The notes under the pieces were generated by a model that was given only the letters and a program-made list of their open reading frames with translations, did not search any database and was not told where the DNA came from. Position numbers and translations under genes: made by a program. Source: Rouxiella badensis (GTDB taxonomy: Bacteria > Pseudomonadota > Gammaproteobacteria > Enterobacterales > Enterobacteriaceae). From it: a DNA stretch of 64,000 bases. The stretch lies in contig NZ_MRWE01000005.1 of NCBI RefSeq assembly GCF_002093665.1, positions 1 to 64,000 of the forward strand. The letters run 5' to 3'. The number at the start of each line of letters is the position of its first letter. The stretch's first letter is position 1. Of this stretch, positions 53,852 to 62,975 are shown in pieces.

Positions 53852-55621
53852 TCAGGCGCGCCAGGGTAAGACGCCCTCCGGCAGTCGGCGGGCAAACAAC
53901 GTAGCGATGAGCATAAACAACAACACCACCAGAATCATTAAACAGCCTACCGCAGCCGCTAACGTCGAGGAGCCGCCTTCATCGAGAAAAATCACCATCG
54001 GTCCCAGCGTCTGCGAACTTGAGGTAACCAGTAGAATGGAAACCTGAATCTCGTTCAGCGCGGTGAGAAACACCAGAATTGCCCCTGCCATCGCCGAGGG
54101 CGCGGCCAACGGCATCAGGATGTCCCACATACGGCGCATAAATCCCGCACCGGAAATTTGCGCGGCTTCGTCTAGCGATCGATCTATCTGGGCAAAACCC
54201 GCAAGCGTTGGCCGTAGTACCAGCGCCAAAAAGTTTGAGAGGTAGGCCGCGAGGATAATCCATACGGTACCGTAAATACTGACGTTAATCAGTGGCAAAG
54301 GTTTGAGAAAGAACAAAATAGCCGCAATACCGGTGACAATACCCGGCAGCGCATAGGCCAGTTCGGTCGACATTTGCAGCAGGCTCACCAGTCGGCTTCG
54401 CTGCCAACTGAGGAAATAGGCTAAAAACAGTGAGGCGAGGGTCAGCAGCACCACGGCCATTAGCGTCAACCCAAGACTGGTGAAAAACGCCTGATGGATT
54501 GCCGGATATTGCCACAGGGCGTTGGTATAGTTGTCAAAGGTCAACGTTTGCCGGTTAAGGGTTTGCCCAAAGCCATTAGTGAGCGAGGTGCCAACCAACG
54601 CGGAAAGCGGCAGCAACAAAGTCATGCCAATCCACAGCCACGCCAGCCATTCGGCCGGGAGACGCCATGCGCCGAGCGGCTGTTTGAGCTGACGCAGTGA
54701 ACCAGACACTCGCACATCACGACGCCCACCCAGATAGCGGCTGAGTGCCAGACCGCCGAAGGTTATCAGCGCGATGAGTAAAGACAGTACCGCCATATCC
54801 GGTAACGCAGAAGGCCCGTAGCCGTTGAGCCGCTGATACACCAGCGTTATGAGCGTAGGCACGCGTGCAGGAATGCCGAGCATCGCCTGAATACCGAAGT
54901 TACCGGCGGCAGCGACAAACGACAGCGCGGCACCGGCAAAAATCGCCGGGCGTGCCAGAGGAAGAATGACCGTAAACAGCACTCTCAACGGTGAAGCGCC
55001 GGTTATCCTCGCGGCCTCGACTAAATCGGCCGGCAAACGGCGCAGACCCGCACGCACGGTCAGAAAAACCAAAGGCGCGTTGTGAAGGCCAAGCAGCATA
55101 ATGATGCCGGTGAGGGAATACAAAGGCTGACCGTTGCCCAGCGTCAATCGCCAACCGAGCGACCGGCAAACAGCCTCAACCCCGGTTAAGAGCGGGCTTG
55201 AAGGTGACAGCGCCTGAACCCACGCCAGCGCAATCACCTGCGGGGGAATCATCAACGGCAGAATAAAAGTGAAGACCCAAAGCTGTTTACCGCGCATATC
55301 AGACAGCCCAACCAGCAGCGCCGCGAGCGTACCGGCGAGCATGGCCAACAAGGTTGCGGCAACGGCAATCTCCAGCGTATTCAACGTTGCCTGCCATACC
55401 TTTTGCGTACCAATGAGCTGCAATACGTGCGCGAGGTCAGGCGAGCCGTCTGGCGCAATCGCGGCCCAAATCAGCCGCGTTAACGGCGCCACGGAGAGTA
55501 CGCCGATGCCCAAGGCCAAAAACCACAATACCGCCCTTTCGCTTCGCCAGCCGAAGATTCGCCGTAAGGCCACTGTGCGGCGTAATTCCCGCATAACGTT
55601 CATCGCGCTTATAACGCCCAT
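53852..55621 (-). CDS. Fe3+-type ABC transporter permease, fused two-domain (FbpB family)
   Basis: Two homologous permease halves in one chain of about 589 residues, each with an EAA coupling motif: VEAARITGASPLRVLFTVIL in the first and LDEAAQISGAGFMRRMWDIL in the second. Start is uncertain (ATG 55621 or 55603); ATG 55621 follows the binding-protein stop by two bases. Fused permeases of this kind serve Fe3+, 2-aminoethylphosphonate or thiamine importers. Last gene of a three-gene operon. Confidence 0.88.
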   Translation of the reverse strand: MGVISAMNVMRELRRTVALRRIFGWRSERAVLWFLALGIGVLSVAPLTRLIWAAIAPDGSPDLAHVLQLIGTQKVWQATLNTLEIAVAATLLAMLAGTLAALLVGLSDMRGKQLWVFTFILPLMIPPQVIALAWVQALSPSSPLLTGVEAVCRSLGWRLTLGNGQPLYSLTGIIMLLGLHNAPLVFLTVRAGLRRLPADLVEAARITGASPLRVLFTVILPLARPAIFAGAALSFVAAAGNFGIQAMLGIPARVPTLITLVYQRLNGYGPSALPDMAVLSLLIALITFGGLALSRYLGGRRDVRVSGSLRQLKQPLGAWRLPAEWLAWLWIGMTLLLPLSALVGTSLTNGFGQTLNRQTLTFDNYTNALWQYPAIHQAFFTSLGLTLMAVVLLTLASLFLAYFLSWQRSRLVSLLQMSTELAYALPGIVTGIAAILFFLKPLPLINVSIYGTVWIILAAYLSNFLALVLRPTLAGFAQIDRSLDEAAQISGAGFMRRMWDILMPLAAPSAMAGAILVFLTALNEIQVSILLVTSSSQTLGPMVIFLDEGGSSTLAAAVGCLMILVVLLFMLIATLFARRLPEGVLPWRA

Positions 55622-55625
55622 CGCC

Positions 55626-56654
55626 TTAACCGCCGAAGATTTCGGTGAATTTAGCGCGCACCTGTTTATCGTCATCGACCGCTTTATCGGCGTCCAGCGT
55701 TAACAGTTTAATCTTGTCGATAGGCGTAAAACCGGCCGGTGCAGGCACGCTTTCGTCAATCGGGCGATTGCCTTGCTTGACCACCAGCTCTTGTCCCTGT
55801 TTCGAAAGCAGGAAATTCACGAAAGCTTTGGCCGCCGGAACGTTGTGGCTGGACGACAGAATCGCCACCGGCTCGGTCACAAACGACACCCCCTCTTTCG
55901 GATAGACAAGATCGATAGGTGACCCCTTTTGTTTTGCGAGAATGATATCGGCGTCGGTAATAACGCCGTATTTATCCAATCCGCTGGCAACGGCCTTAAG
56001 CGCCGGACCGTTACCCCCTTCGGGACTGACGCCGTTAGCCGCCAACTTCTGATAGAAGGTCCAGCCTATGTCGGGCGTATTGATGGCGGTATGCAGGTTG
56101 TAAAGTGCCGCGCCTGAATACAGCGGGCTGGGCACGGCGACCTGTCCTTTATTGACCGCGTCGGTGAGCGCCATCCACGAGTCGACCGGCTTGGCATTTT
56201 TAGTGTTATAGCCAATCACGGTGGCAATGATCTTGGTTCCGAACCAGGTTTTATCTTTGTCGTAGAAGCTGGCCTTGATATTGCCTACCGGCGCCTGCGG
56301 ATAAGGCATCAGCTTGCCTTCTTTTTTTAATGTACCGAGATTTATCGAATCGGCAACGAGCAGCACGTCGGCCTTCACGTCACCGGCCATCATCTCGGTA
56401 TGCAGCACGTTCATCAGCTGAGTAGTGCCGTTACGGGTCCATTCCACCTGAAGAGACGGATAAGCCGCCTTAAAAGCGTCAATGGTCTGCTGGGCAATCT
56501 CGGGGGCCTGAGAGGTGTAAATGACCAGCTTACCGCTGGGCTTATCCTCGGCCTGAGCGCCGGATATTGTCGCCAGCAAGCTGGAAACCAGCAACGCTGC
56601 CAGTGAACTTTTGACGGTCATTTTTTTAGCTGATGTTGCAAAAGCGAGGTGCAT
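55626..56654 (-). CDS. ABC transporter substrate-binding protein, Fbp/Afu family
   Basis: Periplasmic protein of 342 residues. A signal peptide ends ISGAQAED. Fbp-family segments KLVIYTSQAPEIAQQTIDAF, DVLLVADSINLG and FVTEPVAILSSSHN are clear. The tyrosine pair that binds Fe3+ in FbpA is not obvious, so the cargo may be a phosphonate or other anion rather than iron. AAAGGACAGGG precedes ATG 56654. Confidence 0.85.
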   Translation of the reverse strand: MHLAFATSAKKMTVKSSLAALLVSSLLATISGAQAEDKPSGKLVIYTSQAPEIAQQTIDAFKAAYPSLQVEWTRNGTTQLMNVLHTEMMAGDVKADVLLVADSINLGTLKKEGKLMPYPQAPVGNIKASFYDKDKTWFGTKIIATVIGYNTKNAKPVDSWMALTDAVNKGQVAVPSPLYSGAALYNLHTAINTPDIGWTFYQKLAANGVSPEGGNGPALKAVASGLDKYGVITDADIILAKQKGSPIDLVYPKEGVSFVTEPVAILSSSHNVPAAKAFVNFLLSKQGQELVVKQGNRPIDESVPAPAGFTPIDKIKLLTLDADKAVDDDKQVRAKFTEIFGG

Positions 56655-56717
56655 AGCCCTGTCCTTTAAGAAGAAGTCAGAAAAAAATCATTACTCAACT
56701 ATTGCAGTTAAAGCGTA

Positions 56718-57809
56718 TTACAGCGAACCGTTATCCGGGATCAGCCAGCCGTCGTTCAGCGTGAGTCGCAGACTATCGCCAACGTCTAAACGCTGAACAT
56801 CGGTGAGGTGCAGCGAAAGCCATTGCCCCGGTGCGCCGTCTGGCTCTGCGTCCAGCTGGCTGTAGCCGCCGCGATAAGTGATACGTTTAATCGTCGTACT
56901 GAAACCTTTTTCATCCTCTCGCGCCGCACGCACCGAAGCGGCATGCAGGCAAATTTTGCCATTGCGTTGTGCACGCTGCCGTGGGCTGGCGCGCAAACGA
57001 TAAGTGACGCCGAGCAAGTTGACGTCGGCCGTTCCCCCCTCCGCCGGTCGAATATCTTCAACCTCAATGACCCGCCCGTCGTCGATAAATTTGGCGACCA
57101 TCTCGTTAGCCGGTTCAAGATAAAGGGTCTGCGGCGTCGCGAACTGCATGACTTTCCCAGCGTTCATGACCACCACGCGATCGGCAATCGCCATCGCTTC
57201 CTGTTGGTCATGGGTGATATACAGCAGCGTCGCGCCCGTGTGGCGGTGAAAGTTGGTGAACTCCTCCTCCATTGACGCACGCAGATGTACGTCAAGATTG
57301 GCCAGCGGTTCGTCGAGCAGCACGACAGAGGGTTTGGCAACCAGACAGCGAGCCAATGCCACCCGTTGACGTTGGCCCCCGGAGAGATCGGCAGGACGTC
57401 GGCTGGCGAACTCCCCGAGTCCGACCTGTTCCAGCGCCGCCGCGGTACGCAGACGGCGCTCGGCGGTGGGGATGCCGTTAACTTTGAGGCTATAGGCCAC
57501 ATTTTCTTCGACCGACATGTGCGGCCAAAGCGCATAGTTCTGGAAGACAATCGCCAGCTGTCGCTGTTCAGGTGCAACGTGATGCTCGGGAGAAGAGACG
57601 GTATTGTTGCCAAGCGTGATCGTGCCGCCGTCGACAGGTTCGAATCCGGCAATCGTGCGCAGCAGCGTCGTCTTACCGCAGCCCGACGGGCCTAAAACCG
57701 CGACAAACTCACCGTGGCGAATGTGCAACGATACGTCATCCAGCACGGTTTGCGACGCGTAAGTTTTGGTCAGGTGGGCAATATCTATGGCAGACATCTG
57801 GTTATGCAT
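56718..57809 (-). CDS. ABC transporter ATP-binding protein, FbpC/PotA type with TOBE-like domain
   Basis: 363-residue ATPase. Walker A GPSGCGKTT, Q-loop VFQNYALWPH, signature LSGGQRQR and Walker B VVLLDEPLANLD, followed by a regulatory TOBE-like domain from about residue 250 (LLGVTYRLRAS...SLRLTLND). ATG 57809 or 57797 could be the start. First gene of the operon (ATPase, binding protein, permease). Confidence 0.9.
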   Translation of the reverse strand: MHNQMSAIDIAHLTKTYASQTVLDDVSLHIRHGEFVAVLGPSGCGKTTLLRTIAGFEPVDGGTITLGNNTVSSPEHHVAPEQRQLAIVFQNYALWPHMSVEENVAYSLKVNGIPTAERRLRTAAALEQVGLGEFASRRPADLSGGQRQRVALARCLVAKPSVVLLDEPLANLDVHLRASMEEEFTNFHRHTGATLLYITHDQQEAMAIADRVVVMNAGKVMQFATPQTLYLEPANEMVAKFIDDGRVIEVEDIRPAEGGTADVNLLGVTYRLRASPRQRAQRNGKICLHAASVRAAREDEKGFSTTIKRITYRGGYSQLDAEPDGAPGQWLSLHLTDVQRLDVGDSLRLTLNDGWLIPDNGSL

Positions 57810-57926
57810 CCCGCAGTTTCAACCGGTGAACGATTATCAAATAAAACAACGGGGGATAAGCTAGCGAGGTTAAATGACGTTTTTATTAAACAATGATGAC
57901 GAAAATAATTTAGCGGCGTGTCGGTA

Positions 57927-57959
57927 CCCGGCTGCCGCAGTGAATCTGCGGCAGCCGGG
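57927..57959. terminator. Perfect 14-bp hairpin after the dehydrogenase gene
   Basis: CCCGGCTGCCGCAG pairs with CTGCGGCAGCCGGG around TGAAT. It lies immediately past the minus-strand dehydrogenase stop. No T-tract, so termination efficiency is uncertain. Confidence 0.6.
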
Positions 57960-57964
57960 GAGGA

Positions 57965-58849
57965 TTATTTAGCCTTTTGGGTGCCAAGGTAGCGATAGAC
58001 CACGGAAAGGTCGTTATCACCGTAACCGGCATCCACCGCTTTCTGCCAGGTTTCACTGATGTTTTTCATCACTGGCAGCTTGCGCGAGCCGCTGGCCTTG
58101 AGCGCCAGATTGATGTCCTTCAGGGCCCAGGTCAGTTGCATCTGCGGCGTATAGTCGTCGGTCTTGAACATCTCCATTTTGCCTTTGATGTAAGGCACGG
58201 CCAGCGGACCGCCGTCCAGCACGTTCCACAGGTCATCGGTGGTGAAGCCCAGTTCCTCGGCGAGCTGAGCGCTTTCGGCGATACCTTCAACCATCGAGAT
58301 AAGCCAGGCATTGACCACCAGCTTCATCTTCGAGGCTCGGCCGGCTTCACCCAGCCATTTAACCCCTTTAGAAATTGCGCCAAACACCGGTTCAACGGCG
58401 GCCCCTGCCTCTCTGTCGCCGCTGGCCAGCACCACAATTTGCGCCTGCTCGGCGGGGGCTTTGGTGCCTGACACCGGTGCGTCGAAGAATACCGCATCCG
58501 GGCGCTGTTTTTTGGTGAGTTCGATAAGCTGTTCGGTTGCTTCAACGCCGAGGGTTCCCATCTGGACGACAATTCCGCCCTGCTTCAGCCCTGCGAGCAG
58601 CCCGTCTTCGCCGTTGAACACCGCGAGCGTGGTTTCGCCGTCTGACAGCATAGTTATCACAACATCCACGCCCTCAACGGTTTCGCGCGGCGTCTTACCT
58701 GCGACAGCCCCGGCCTTGACCAGTGCGTCGCCGCGAGATGCGGTACGGTTCCAGACGCGGGTGGTAAACCCTTTTTTTACCAGGTTAGCGGCAAAAGCGT
58801 GCCCCATGGCACCCAGTCCAATTACTGCGACAGTGGGTTGCTGACTCAT
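57965..58849 (-). CDS. 3-hydroxyisobutyrate-dehydrogenase-family oxidoreductase
   Basis: Beta-hydroxyacid dehydrogenase of 294 residues. NAD(P) motif GLGAMGHAFAANL, substrate motif DAPVSGTKAPAEQ (family DAPVSGG) and the catalytic Lys in SKMKLVVNAWL. Likely oxidises a 3-hydroxy acid or reduces a semialdehyde; GLYR-type alternatives remain open. It stands alone downstream of repeat copy D. Confidence 0.86.
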   Translation of the reverse strand: MSQQPTVAVIGLGAMGHAFAANLVKKGFTTRVWNRTASRGDALVKAGAVAGKTPRETVEGVDVVITMLSDGETTLAVFNGEDGLLAGLKQGGIVVQMGTLGVEATEQLIELTKKQRPDAVFFDAPVSGTKAPAEQAQIVVLASGDREAGAAVEPVFGAISKGVKWLGEAGRASKMKLVVNAWLISMVEGIAESAQLAEELGFTTDDLWNVLDGGPLAVPYIKGKMEMFKTDDYTPQMQLTWALKDINLALKASGSRKLPVMKNISETWQKAVDAGYGDNDLSVVYRYLGTQKAK

Positions 58850-58947
58850 ATCCTGCTCCTTGTTTAAGAAAATGACTTTCGGAATGTAAGAGTAATTATC
58901 GGGGGAGGGTTTTTAATTTCAAATTTGTTTTGTAACTTCAAGTTCGG

Positions 58948-59411
58948 TTGGGGGCGGTGCAAACTCGCCTTTTTGCTGGGGTGCGGCCCAGAGCCGCTCA
59001 GCGCCATCCTGAACCCGCCAATAAACTCTTAAGTAAACCTTGTTCAGCCTTTGAGCGTTGCCTGCCCAGAATAAGAGGGATTTTTGACAGTGAGCATTTG
59101 AGATGCCGCACGTTTCCCGCCAATGTGAATCCGGCGCAGAAAGGACATCAGATTTACCGCTGCTGATGCAGCAAAGAACAAACAAAAAAAACCCGCCGTT
59201 AGACCGTGCGTGGATTTGACCGCAAGGTTGCCGGTTTTTGTTTAAGAAGATTGTTGGCGGATTCGGGACAGCGCCCAGCGTGCGAAGCACGTGCCCTTGA
59301 CCTTAAGACCTAGACCTAGACCTAGACCTAGACCTTAAAAGCGCATCAAGGGCCGCTCAGCCCCCCACCCCCACAGCACATTTTGCCCTTTAAGAAACTT
59401 TGCTAAGGTTT
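58948..59411. repeat. Intergenic mosaic repeat, copy D, with AGACCT hexamer array
   Basis: Longest copy, in a divergent gap. The 62-bp block at 59208-59269 matches copy C in inverted orientation with four mismatches. The core follows (59271-59303) in the inverted sense, then five exact tandem AGACCT hexamers at 59306-59335, CCTTAAAAGC, a GGGCCGCTCAGCC tail and GCCCTTTAAG. The left 250 bp is specific to this copy. It includes a 123-codon minus-strand ORF (58919-59290) that is probably not coding. Confidence 0.82.
59306..59335 (+). repeat. Tandem hexanucleotide repeat (AGACCT)x5
   Basis: Thirty bases of perfect AGACCT copies. Degenerate or shorter versions at the same place in copies A (AGATCT-rich, 6633-6660) and C (26396-26420) suggest an array that grows and shrinks by slippage. 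Confidence 0.9.
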
Positions 59412-59485
59412 ATAAAACCGCCCCAATATCGTACTCTTAGCGCATGAATTTTTTTAACATCAGTCGGTAAGACTCAGGAGATATC

Positions 59486-59884
59486 GTGTCAGGAGCTATT
59501 GTAATTGGAAAGACGGGTAAACTTATCTTAGGCGCGATGATTTGCATCGTGTTTGTGTTCGTGGTGTTCACGCTGGGGATGACCTATATCTACCCAACGT
59601 GGATGCAGCGTACATCGCCAGAAGCCTGTGCAACCATCACGCCACAAAATGCCATGGATACGGTAACCCGCGACTTCATGCAAAATAAACTGCCGAACTG
59701 GGGTAACGACAAAGACAACCTGGGTACCCAGATCCCGAGCCTGTCATTTATTGCCGACAACGTGAAGCAAAGCAACGGCACCTATGACGTTCCGTTTACG
59801 GCAAGAGGCCCGTCAGGCACGTTGAAATATGACGCTCACCTCAACTGCTCGAATAATTATATCAAGTACGATACCGTCGAATAA
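59486..59884 (+). CDS. Single-TM membrane protein of unknown function (132 aa)
   Basis: GTG start with CAGGAG at a good distance. An N-terminal membrane anchor (residues 12-36, LILGAMICIVFVFVVFTLGM) precedes a periplasmic domain with Cys in PEACATIT and HLNCSNNY that may form a disulfide. It resembles small secreted enteric proteins of unknown role; I cannot name it. It stands alone upstream of an NAD(P)-binding gene, 69 bp away, and may be co-transcribed. Confidence 0.65.
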   Translation: MSGAIVIGKTGKLILGAMICIVFVFVVFTLGMTYIYPTWMQRTSPEACATITPQNAMDTVTRDFMQNKLPNWGNDKDNLGTQIPSLSFIADNVKQSNGTYDVPFTARGPSGTLKYDAHLNCSNNYIKYDTVE

Positions 59885-59953
59885 CAGCCTGCCTCTGCGC
59901 CATCGGCACAGTGGCGCATTGATTCCCTGCCCCCCATTTTTAGAGGTGTCATC

Positions 59954-60631
59954 ATGCGAATATTGATTCTTGGCGCAACAGGAATGGTCGGTCAGGGGGT
60001 ATTGCGTGAAGCTCTGCTGGCTGAAGACGTCACGGAAGTCGTCGTGTTAGGCCGCACGCCAGTGGGTAAAAGTGCCGATAAACTGACCGAAATTGTTCAC
60101 AGCAATCTGTTTGACCTGAGCGATATCGAATCTCGGCTCGGCAACTTCAGCGCCTGCTTCTTCTGCCTGGGCGTTTCCTCTTTTGGCATGTCCGAAGTCA
60201 ACTATGTTCACATTACGTACGGTTTAACGCTGTCTGTAGCCCATGCTTTACTGCCCCTTAATCCCATGATGACCTTCGTATACGTCAGCGGTGCAGGTAC
60301 CGATAGCACCGAACGTGGCAAGACCATGTGGGCTCGCGTGAAAGGCAAAACCGAAAATGCTTTGCTGGGTATGCCCTTCAAGGCGGTGTACCTCTTCCGC
60401 CCCGGCATCATTCAGCCGTTGCACGGCGTGAAGTCGAAAACCCGGGCTTATCGCCTGCTTTACCCTCTTCTTTGGCCATTTATTACCGTCCTCAGGCCTC
60501 TCATTCCCGGCGTTATCCTGACCACAGAAAACGTCGGACGAGCCATGCTCAACGCCGCTCGGCGCGGTGAGGGCGATAAGGTGTTGGAATCGAAGGATAT
60601 CTATCGCCTAAGCCGAAAAAACATTTTGTAA
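59954..60631 (+). CDS. NAD(P)-binding epimerase-like protein (atypical SDR)
   Basis: 225-residue Rossmann protein. Dinucleotide motif ILGATGMVGQGVLREAL, then CFFCLGVSSFGM and FVYVSGAGTDSTERGKTMW, with VYLFRPGIIQPLHG near the C-terminus. These are features of Yeast YML128/UcpA-type atypical SDRs; no substrate assignment. No catalytic YxxxK motif is obvious, so a non-enzymatic role is possible. Confidence 0.82.
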   Translation: MRILILGATGMVGQGVLREALLAEDVTEVVVLGRTPVGKSADKLTEIVHSNLFDLSDIESRLGNFSACFFCLGVSSFGMSEVNYVHITYGLTLSVAHALLPLNPMMTFVYVSGAGTDSTERGKTMWARVKGKTENALLGMPFKAVYLFRPGIIQPLHGVKSKTRAYRLLYPLLWPFITVLRPLIPGVILTTENVGRAMLNAARRGEGDKVLESKDIYRLSRKNIL

Positions 60632-60676
60632 CTGAGAATGTAAAAAAGAGTGTAAATTATCAAAAATGGTAATTAG

Positions 60677-60701
60677 AATGCAAAGCGTTATCATTTGCAT
60701 T
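60677..60701. promoter_or_regulatory. Probable Fur box
   Basis: On the minus strand GCAAATGATAACGCTTTGC matches the 19-bp Fur consensus at 12 positions, and AATGCAAA/TTTGCATT flank it as an inverted repeat. It lies 17-40 bp before a siderophore receptor gene. Confidence 0.65.
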
Positions 60702-60717
60702 TTCAGGGACCATTATT

Positions 60718-62892
60718 TTGTCATTATCAAAAACAAACATAAAAAACGGCGCTAATCCTCACTCTGGACAGTCTCGCGCAACAGGTTATTTCAAACCCAG
60801 CGTCCTCGCGCTGGCCATCTTACACTGCTCCCCCCTGCTCGCCGCCACCGGCAGCGAGGCCGATAACTCCGGCTCGGTCATGACCATTACTGCCGACGCA
60901 GCAGACGCGAACCCGGTCGAATACGGCGCAACGCAGGCCTCTACGGCCACCAAAACCGATACCCCTCTGATTGAAACACCACAGTCTGTCAGCGTAGTGA
61001 CTCAGTCAATGATTGAAGACTACCAGGTGACCTCGCTCGATGACGCAATGAAGTTCGTTAGCGGCGTGACGCAGGGCAACACGTTGGGCGGCACGGAAGA
61101 CGGTTTCGTAAAAAGGGGGTTCGGTGCCAACAGCGACGGTTCCATTCTGCTCGACGGCGTGCGCAGCAATCAGGGACTCGGCTTTGACGCGACCACCGAC
61201 CACGTAGAAGTGCTGAAGGGCTCAGCCTCCTTACTCTACGGGATCCAAAACCCCGGCGGCGTCATCAATGTTATCAGCAAGAAACCGCAGTATGAATGGA
61301 ACACCCGCGTTAGCGGTCGTACCGGAGGTTCAGGCGGCGGTGCGGGTACCCTCGACGTCACCGGCCCGCTGGGCAATGGTTTCGCCTTTCGTTTTATCGC
61401 CGAACGCCAGTCGGAAGATTATTGGCGTAACTTCGGCAAAGACCAGCACACCCTGCTCGCCCCGTCGCTGAGCTGGTACGGTGAAAAAGCCAGCTTTAAC
61501 ATCAGCTATCAGGAGTATAAATACGATATTCCTTACGATCGCGGCACCGCGTTTATCAACGGTAAACCTCTCAGCATCCCTTACGAACGCCGCCTCGACG
61601 AGTTGGCTAACCACGCATGGGGCAAAAACAAGCGCCTGAATACCACTTGGGAATACGAACTGTCGCCAGACTGGAAAACCCGCTTCACCTACGCCTGGAT
61701 GCAACGTCGCTACGATAGCAACGAAGTGCGCGCGACGGCCATTAATACCACCACCGGTGCAGTGACCCGCCGTGCAGACGCCAACCGTGGCTTTAATCAT
61801 CAAACCAGTCTGACCTCATGGGACTGGATTGGCGAACCAGAGGTTTTAGGCATGAAGCATGATCTGCTGATAGGCGCAGACTATGAGAAGGTCGAGACCT
61901 ACAAGCAGTATTCTTATCGCGGCAAGGTCAACTCAAACTTTAATATGTATGACCCGGTTTACGGCGTCTCACCGATAACCAACGGTTCGACCTATTCAGA
62001 CAGCAACAGTAACCTGCGATCGACGCTGTTCAACCATTCTGTCTACGCCAAAGACAGCATCCACTTTACCGACCACTGGATTGGGGTCATCGGTGGTCGC
62101 TATCAGCACTACAATCAAAAGGGTTCTTCCGGCTTCGTGACGCCGGTCGAGACGCAAAACGATACCGCCAACAAGTTCCTGCCACAGGTTGGATTGGTGT
62201 ACATGCTCAACGATTCCCTGTCGTTCTACGGCAACTTCAGCAAGTCGTTTACGCCTTCAACCGACGTCGATGACGACGGCAATACCGCGCAGCCAGAACT
62301 GGGTACCACCTATGAGATAGGCAGTAAATGGCAGATTTCTCCCCGCCTTGATGCCACTGTCGCGCTTTACCGCATCGATGAAAAAGACATGTCGGTATAC
62401 ATCAATGGCGTCACGCGCAACATTCCAAAAGCACGTTCAAGCGGCGTCGAGCTTGAGCTGAACGGAGAAATAGCCAAAGACTGGAGCGTCAGCGCCAACT
62501 ACGCCTACGACAAGACCGAGATAGTTGAGGACAACGTGTCGCAGAACAACGTCGGTAACCGTCTGGTGAATGCGCCCACCAACATGGGGAGCCTGTACGT
62601 CAGCCATACTCTGCGCTGGCTGCCGGTTCCGGGCGATATTCGCCTCGGCGGCGGTGCGCGCTATGTTGGCACGCGGGCGGGCGATCCTGAAAACAGCTTC
62701 ACCATGCCAGCCTATACGGTGGCGGATGCCTTCATCACCTGGGACAACGCGTTGCTCGGCAAACACACTCAGTTGCGTTTGAACGTTAACAACATCTTCA
62801 ATAAGGAATACTACACCTCAAGCGCCGGTAACCTGCGCGTTGAAGAAGGCGAGACCCGCAATGTGGTGTTGTCGGCCAGCGTCGATTTCTGA
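60718..62892 (+). CDS. TonB-dependent siderophore receptor (FhuA/FpvA-like)
   Basis: Outer-membrane receptor of 724 residues. After the signal peptide (ends SPLLAA) a TonB box (SVMTITAD) precedes the plug domain, with DTPLIETPQSVSVVTQSMI and the plug motif HVEVLKGSASLLYGIQNPGG; the barrel ends in VVLSASVDF with terminal Phe. Translation probably begins at TTG 60718 because AGGGA lies eight bases upstream and no suitable ATG exists. Transports a ferric hydroxamate-type siderophore, by family resemblance only. Confidence 0.92.
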   Translation: MSLSKTNIKNGANPHSGQSRATGYFKPSVLALAILHCSPLLAATGSEADNSGSVMTITADAADANPVEYGATQASTATKTDTPLIETPQSVSVVTQSMIEDYQVTSLDDAMKFVSGVTQGNTLGGTEDGFVKRGFGANSDGSILLDGVRSNQGLGFDATTDHVEVLKGSASLLYGIQNPGGVINVISKKPQYEWNTRVSGRTGGSGGGAGTLDVTGPLGNGFAFRFIAERQSEDYWRNFGKDQHTLLAPSLSWYGEKASFNISYQEYKYDIPYDRGTAFINGKPLSIPYERRLDELANHAWGKNKRLNTTWEYELSPDWKTRFTYAWMQRRYDSNEVRATAINTTTGAVTRRADANRGFNHQTSLTSWDWIGEPEVLGMKHDLLIGADYEKVETYKQYSYRGKVNSNFNMYDPVYGVSPITNGSTYSDSNSNLRSTLFNHSVYAKDSIHFTDHWIGVIGGRYQHYNQKGSSGFVTPVETQNDTANKFLPQVGLVYMLNDSLSFYGNFSKSFTPSTDVDDDGNTAQPELGTTYEIGSKWQISPRLDATVALYRIDEKDMSVYINGVTRNIPKARSSGVELELNGEIAKDWSVSANYAYDKTEIVEDNVSQNNVGNRLVNAPTNMGSLYVSHTLRWLPVPGDIRLGGGARYVGTRAGDPENSFTMPAYTVADAFITWDNALLGKHTQLRLNVNNIFNKEYYTSSAGNLRVEEGETRNVVLSASVDF

Positions 62893-62945
62893 TGCTCTGC
62901 ATCTAGAAAAAATCATAAAAAAATCAGGATTTACTCATGAGAAAT

Positions 62946-62969
62946 GGCTGCCGGAAGGTTCCGGCAGCC
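62946..62969. terminator. Hairpin between the receptor and the convergent binding-protein gene
   Basis: GGCTGCCGGAA pairs perfectly with TTCCGGCAGCC around GG. Convergent stops flank it; no strong T-tract. Confidence 0.65.
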
Positions 62970-62975
62970 TGGCGG

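Noticed and set aside
58919-59290. 123-codon minus-strand ORF overlapping repeat copy D
   Set aside because: It reads through the repeat's shared block, has no ribosome site and unusual composition; copy C does not preserve the frame.
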